Under the pieces are notes generated by a model that saw nothing but the letters and a program-made list of their open reading frames with translations, searched no databases and was not told the origin of the DNA. From Candidatus Butyricimonas faecavium (lineage in GTDB: Bacteria; Bacteroidota; Bacteroidia; Bacteroidales; Marinifilaceae), in the NCBI GenBank assembly GCA_944321125.1, contig CALUKD010000003.1, positions 62,001 through 126,000 on the forward strand: a stretch of DNA of 64,000 bases, in the 5' to 3' direction. The first letter of the stretch is position 1. Each line of letters begins with the position of its first letter. Of this stretch, positions 62,772-64,000 are shown one piece after another. The position numbers and the translations under genes are program-made.

Positions 62772-63299
62772 ATGGTCAAGAGAGAAGATTGTATAAAGAT
62801 AGGAGAGATCGGTAAGACTCATAACTTACAGGGAGCCCTTATTGTTTATACGGATAATGATCTTCTTGAACAATACATGGATGAACCGGTGTTTATTCTT
62901 TTGGAAGGAGCACCGGTTCCCTTTTATATTGCCGAAGATGGTTTGACGGAAAGAAACCATTCTTCTTACATTGTCAAATTTGATTTTGTTGACTCGAAAG
63001 AACAGGCGGATCGTTTGGTGGGGTGTGATCTGTTAATGGATAAACACCTGTTGGAGGAAGAGAATGAATTGCCTTTTGAACTTTCTGACTTGATTGGCTA
63101 TTCCGTGCTGGACGAGTTGACGGGGGAGACGGGTGTCGTGGAGCAGGTGGATAATTATTCGGGTAACGTGGTTCTCGCGATAAAAATATTTTCTAAAGAA
63201 ATTCTTCTTCCCGTATCCGATGAATATGTCTTGGATATTTCTCATGACGAGAGAAAAATGAAGGTGAACATTTCAGAAGAAATCAAGGAACTTTATTAA
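62772..63299 (+). CDS. rimM: 16S rRNA processing protein RimM
   Basis: This 175-residue factor has the N-terminal RimM beta-barrel (IGEIGKTHNLQGALIVYTD) and a C-terminal PRC-barrel domain (LIGYSVLDELTGETGVVEQV, ILLPVSDEYVLDI). It helps mature the head of the 30S subunit and binds ribosomal protein S19. It directly follows rpsP with a 4-base gap, the classical order in bacteria, although trmD and rplS do not follow here. No terminator was found after it. Confidence 0.95.
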   Translation: MVKREDCIKIGEIGKTHNLQGALIVYTDNDLLEQYMDEPVFILLEGAPVPFYIAEDGLTERNHSSYIVKFDFVDSKEQADRLVGCDLLMDKHLLEEENELPFELSDLIGYSVLDELTGETGVVEQVDNYSGNVVLAIKIFSKEILLPVSDEYVLDISHDERKMKVNISEEIKELY

Positions 63300-63556
63300 A
63301 TCTTTTTGAATATTTAAACGTATAAATAGTTAAAAATAGATAGCTATTTGCGTGTTTTATTGAGTGTTTTGCAGTAAGGCATTTATCATGTAAAGTTCAA
63401 TTTTTATTAAAGCAAAATATTTTCAAAGAATATTTTTAGTTTGTAATGATTTTATATTTGGAAAATTTTTCGATGTTATTCAAAATATTAATAATTTGAT
63501 TTTGATGATGTTACGTGTTAAACTTGGAAAACTTTCATGTTTTGTTAGTAAAAATA
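63300..63556. other. AT-rich gene-free stretch before nrdJ
   Basis: No ORF, terminator or structured RNA was recognised here. In particular, no B12-box-like sequence suggestive of a cobalamin riboswitch was seen upstream of the B12-dependent reductase gene. Confidence 0.35.
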
Positions 63557-63588
63557 TTTTCCCAAGAAGTTTTTTTTCTTTAGTTTTG
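63557..63588 (+). promoter_or_regulatory. Possible nrdJ promoter
   Basis: TAGTTTTG (63581-63588) matches TAnnTTTG, 46 bases before the ATG at 63635. A TTTT 20 bases upstream is the only -33 candidate. Confidence 0.45.
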
Positions 63589-63634
63589 TCCTTGTTGAAT
63601 TGGTCACAAAAAATACTATTTATATAATACGCTA

Positions 63635-64000
63635 ATGGAACAAACTACGAAGAATGTGGAAAAACAAAAAGAAACTGTGAAAGAAAAGAAAGTCTACACG
63701 CAAGAGGAGGCTTATAGCAGTTCCTTGAATTATTTCAAGGGGGATGAGTTGGCAGCCCGTGTTTGGGTGAGTAAATATGCTTTAAAAGATTCTTACGGGA
63801 ATATTTTTGAGTTGAACCCGGACGATATGCATCATCGTTTGGCTTCAGAAATAGCTCGGATCGAGAGAAATTACGCGAACCCGATGACTGAGGAGCAGAT
63901 TTTTGAAGTGTTGCGTGATTTTAAGTATATTGTTCCGCAAGGAGGGCCGATGACGGGTATAGGTAATGATTATCAAATTGCATCCCTTTCTAACTGTTTC
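63635..64000 (+). CDS. nrdJ: Adenosylcobalamin-dependent ribonucleotide reductase, N-terminal fragment
   Basis: The first 122 codons of a gene run off the window end. After a charged, Lys-rich leader of about 20 residues, the sequence shows YFKGDELAARVWVSKYALKD and FELNPDDMHHRLASEIARIE. It then reads PQGGPMTGIGNDYQIASLSN followed by Cys, the region of the first catalytic cysteine in class II reductases. The enzyme reduces ribonucleotides to deoxyribonucleotides using coenzyme B12 and works without oxygen. The start is inferred from the first in-frame ATG after the promoter. Confidence 0.85.
   Translation, partial: MEQTTKNVEKQKETVKEKKVYTQEEAYSSSLNYFKGDELAARVWVSKYALKDSYGNIFELNPDDMHHRLASEIARIERNYANPMTEEQIFEVLRDFKYIVPQGGPMTGIGNDYQIASLSNCF

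Noticed and set aside
63300..63634. Cobalamin riboswitch before the B12-dependent reductase gene
   Set aside because: The region is AT-rich and I saw no B12-box-like sequence or multi-stem core. Regulation may be direct or absent.
1..64000. CRISPR arrays, tRNA or rRNA genes, insertion sequences
   Set aside because: No regularly spaced repeats, tRNA-like cloverleaf ends, rRNA segments or transposase-like proteins were found on reading the window.

Overview
This 64 kb window looks like chromosomal DNA of an anaerobic member of the Bacteroidota (order Bacteroidales). The evidence is: two ECF sigma / FecR / SusC / SusD loci, many lipoproteins, an Ala-rich extended ribosomal protein S16, a DksA-like protein lacking most zinc cysteines, an ADP-forming acetate-CoA ligase, and repeated -7 boxes of the Bacteroides type TAnnTTTG. 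The repeated pairing of SusCD with thioredoxins and S9 peptidases suggests the Odoribacteraceae (Butyricimonas/Odoribacter), but that family-level placement is inference. No rRNA, tRNA, CRISPR array, transposase or phage gene was found.

Region 1 (about 1-13.5 kb) is a surface-polysaccharide cluster. Four plus-strand genes (glycosyltransferase, Wzx-type flippase, a degenerate asparagine-synthase-like protein, glycosyltransferase) converge on seven minus-strand genes: a WecB/WbpI-type epimerase, a GT2, an asparagine synthase, a glucuronyl C5-epimerase-like protein, a GT4, a DegT aminotransferase and a hexapeptide acetyltransferase. The epimerase, aminotransferase and acetyltransferase resemble WbpI, WbpE and WbpD, which make diacetamido-uronic acids.

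Region 2 (13.6-18.3 kb) holds a PpiD/SurA-like foldase and DNA topoisomerase I. Region 3 (18.5-34.1 kb, all minus strand) is an accessory locus. An ECF sigma factor and FecR head a SusC transducer and a SusD. These are followed by a metallohydrolase-like lipoprotein that has lost its HExxH motif, a FISUMP-type lipoprotein, an S9 peptidase, a thioredoxin protein and a TlpA-type thioredoxin; a tandem-duplicated double-thioredoxin protein lies beyond. The gene content fits import of peptides (possibly disulfide-bonded), their reduction and cleavage, rather than glycan use, because no glycoside hydrolase is present.

Region 4 (34.1-42.9 kb) contains the housekeeping run ileS - dksA-like - lspA, then a GT-C membrane protein, a polyprenyl-phosphate GT2 and an aspartate kinase. 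Region 5 (43.1-50.0 kb) holds a fimbrillin-like lipoprotein, fructose-1,6-bisphosphatase, ADP-forming acetate-CoA ligase, a Mpv17-like membrane protein and a flavodoxin-like protein. Region 6 (50.2-62.1 kb, plus strand) is a second sigma/FecR/SusCD locus. It is preceded by an S9 peptidase and followed by three surface or periplasmic proteins, the last resembling a TlpA protein cut off before its thioredoxin domain. Region 7 holds rpsP, rimM and the start of a B12-dependent ribonucleotide reductase that runs off the end.

Unexplained DNA structure includes a 24-bp perfect inverted repeat upstream of ileS, a 20-bp inverted repeat spanning the intergenic region before the second sigma gene and covering its start codon, strong hairpins at the fecR/susC junction in both loci, and a 13-bp hairpin directly in front of the flavodoxin start.
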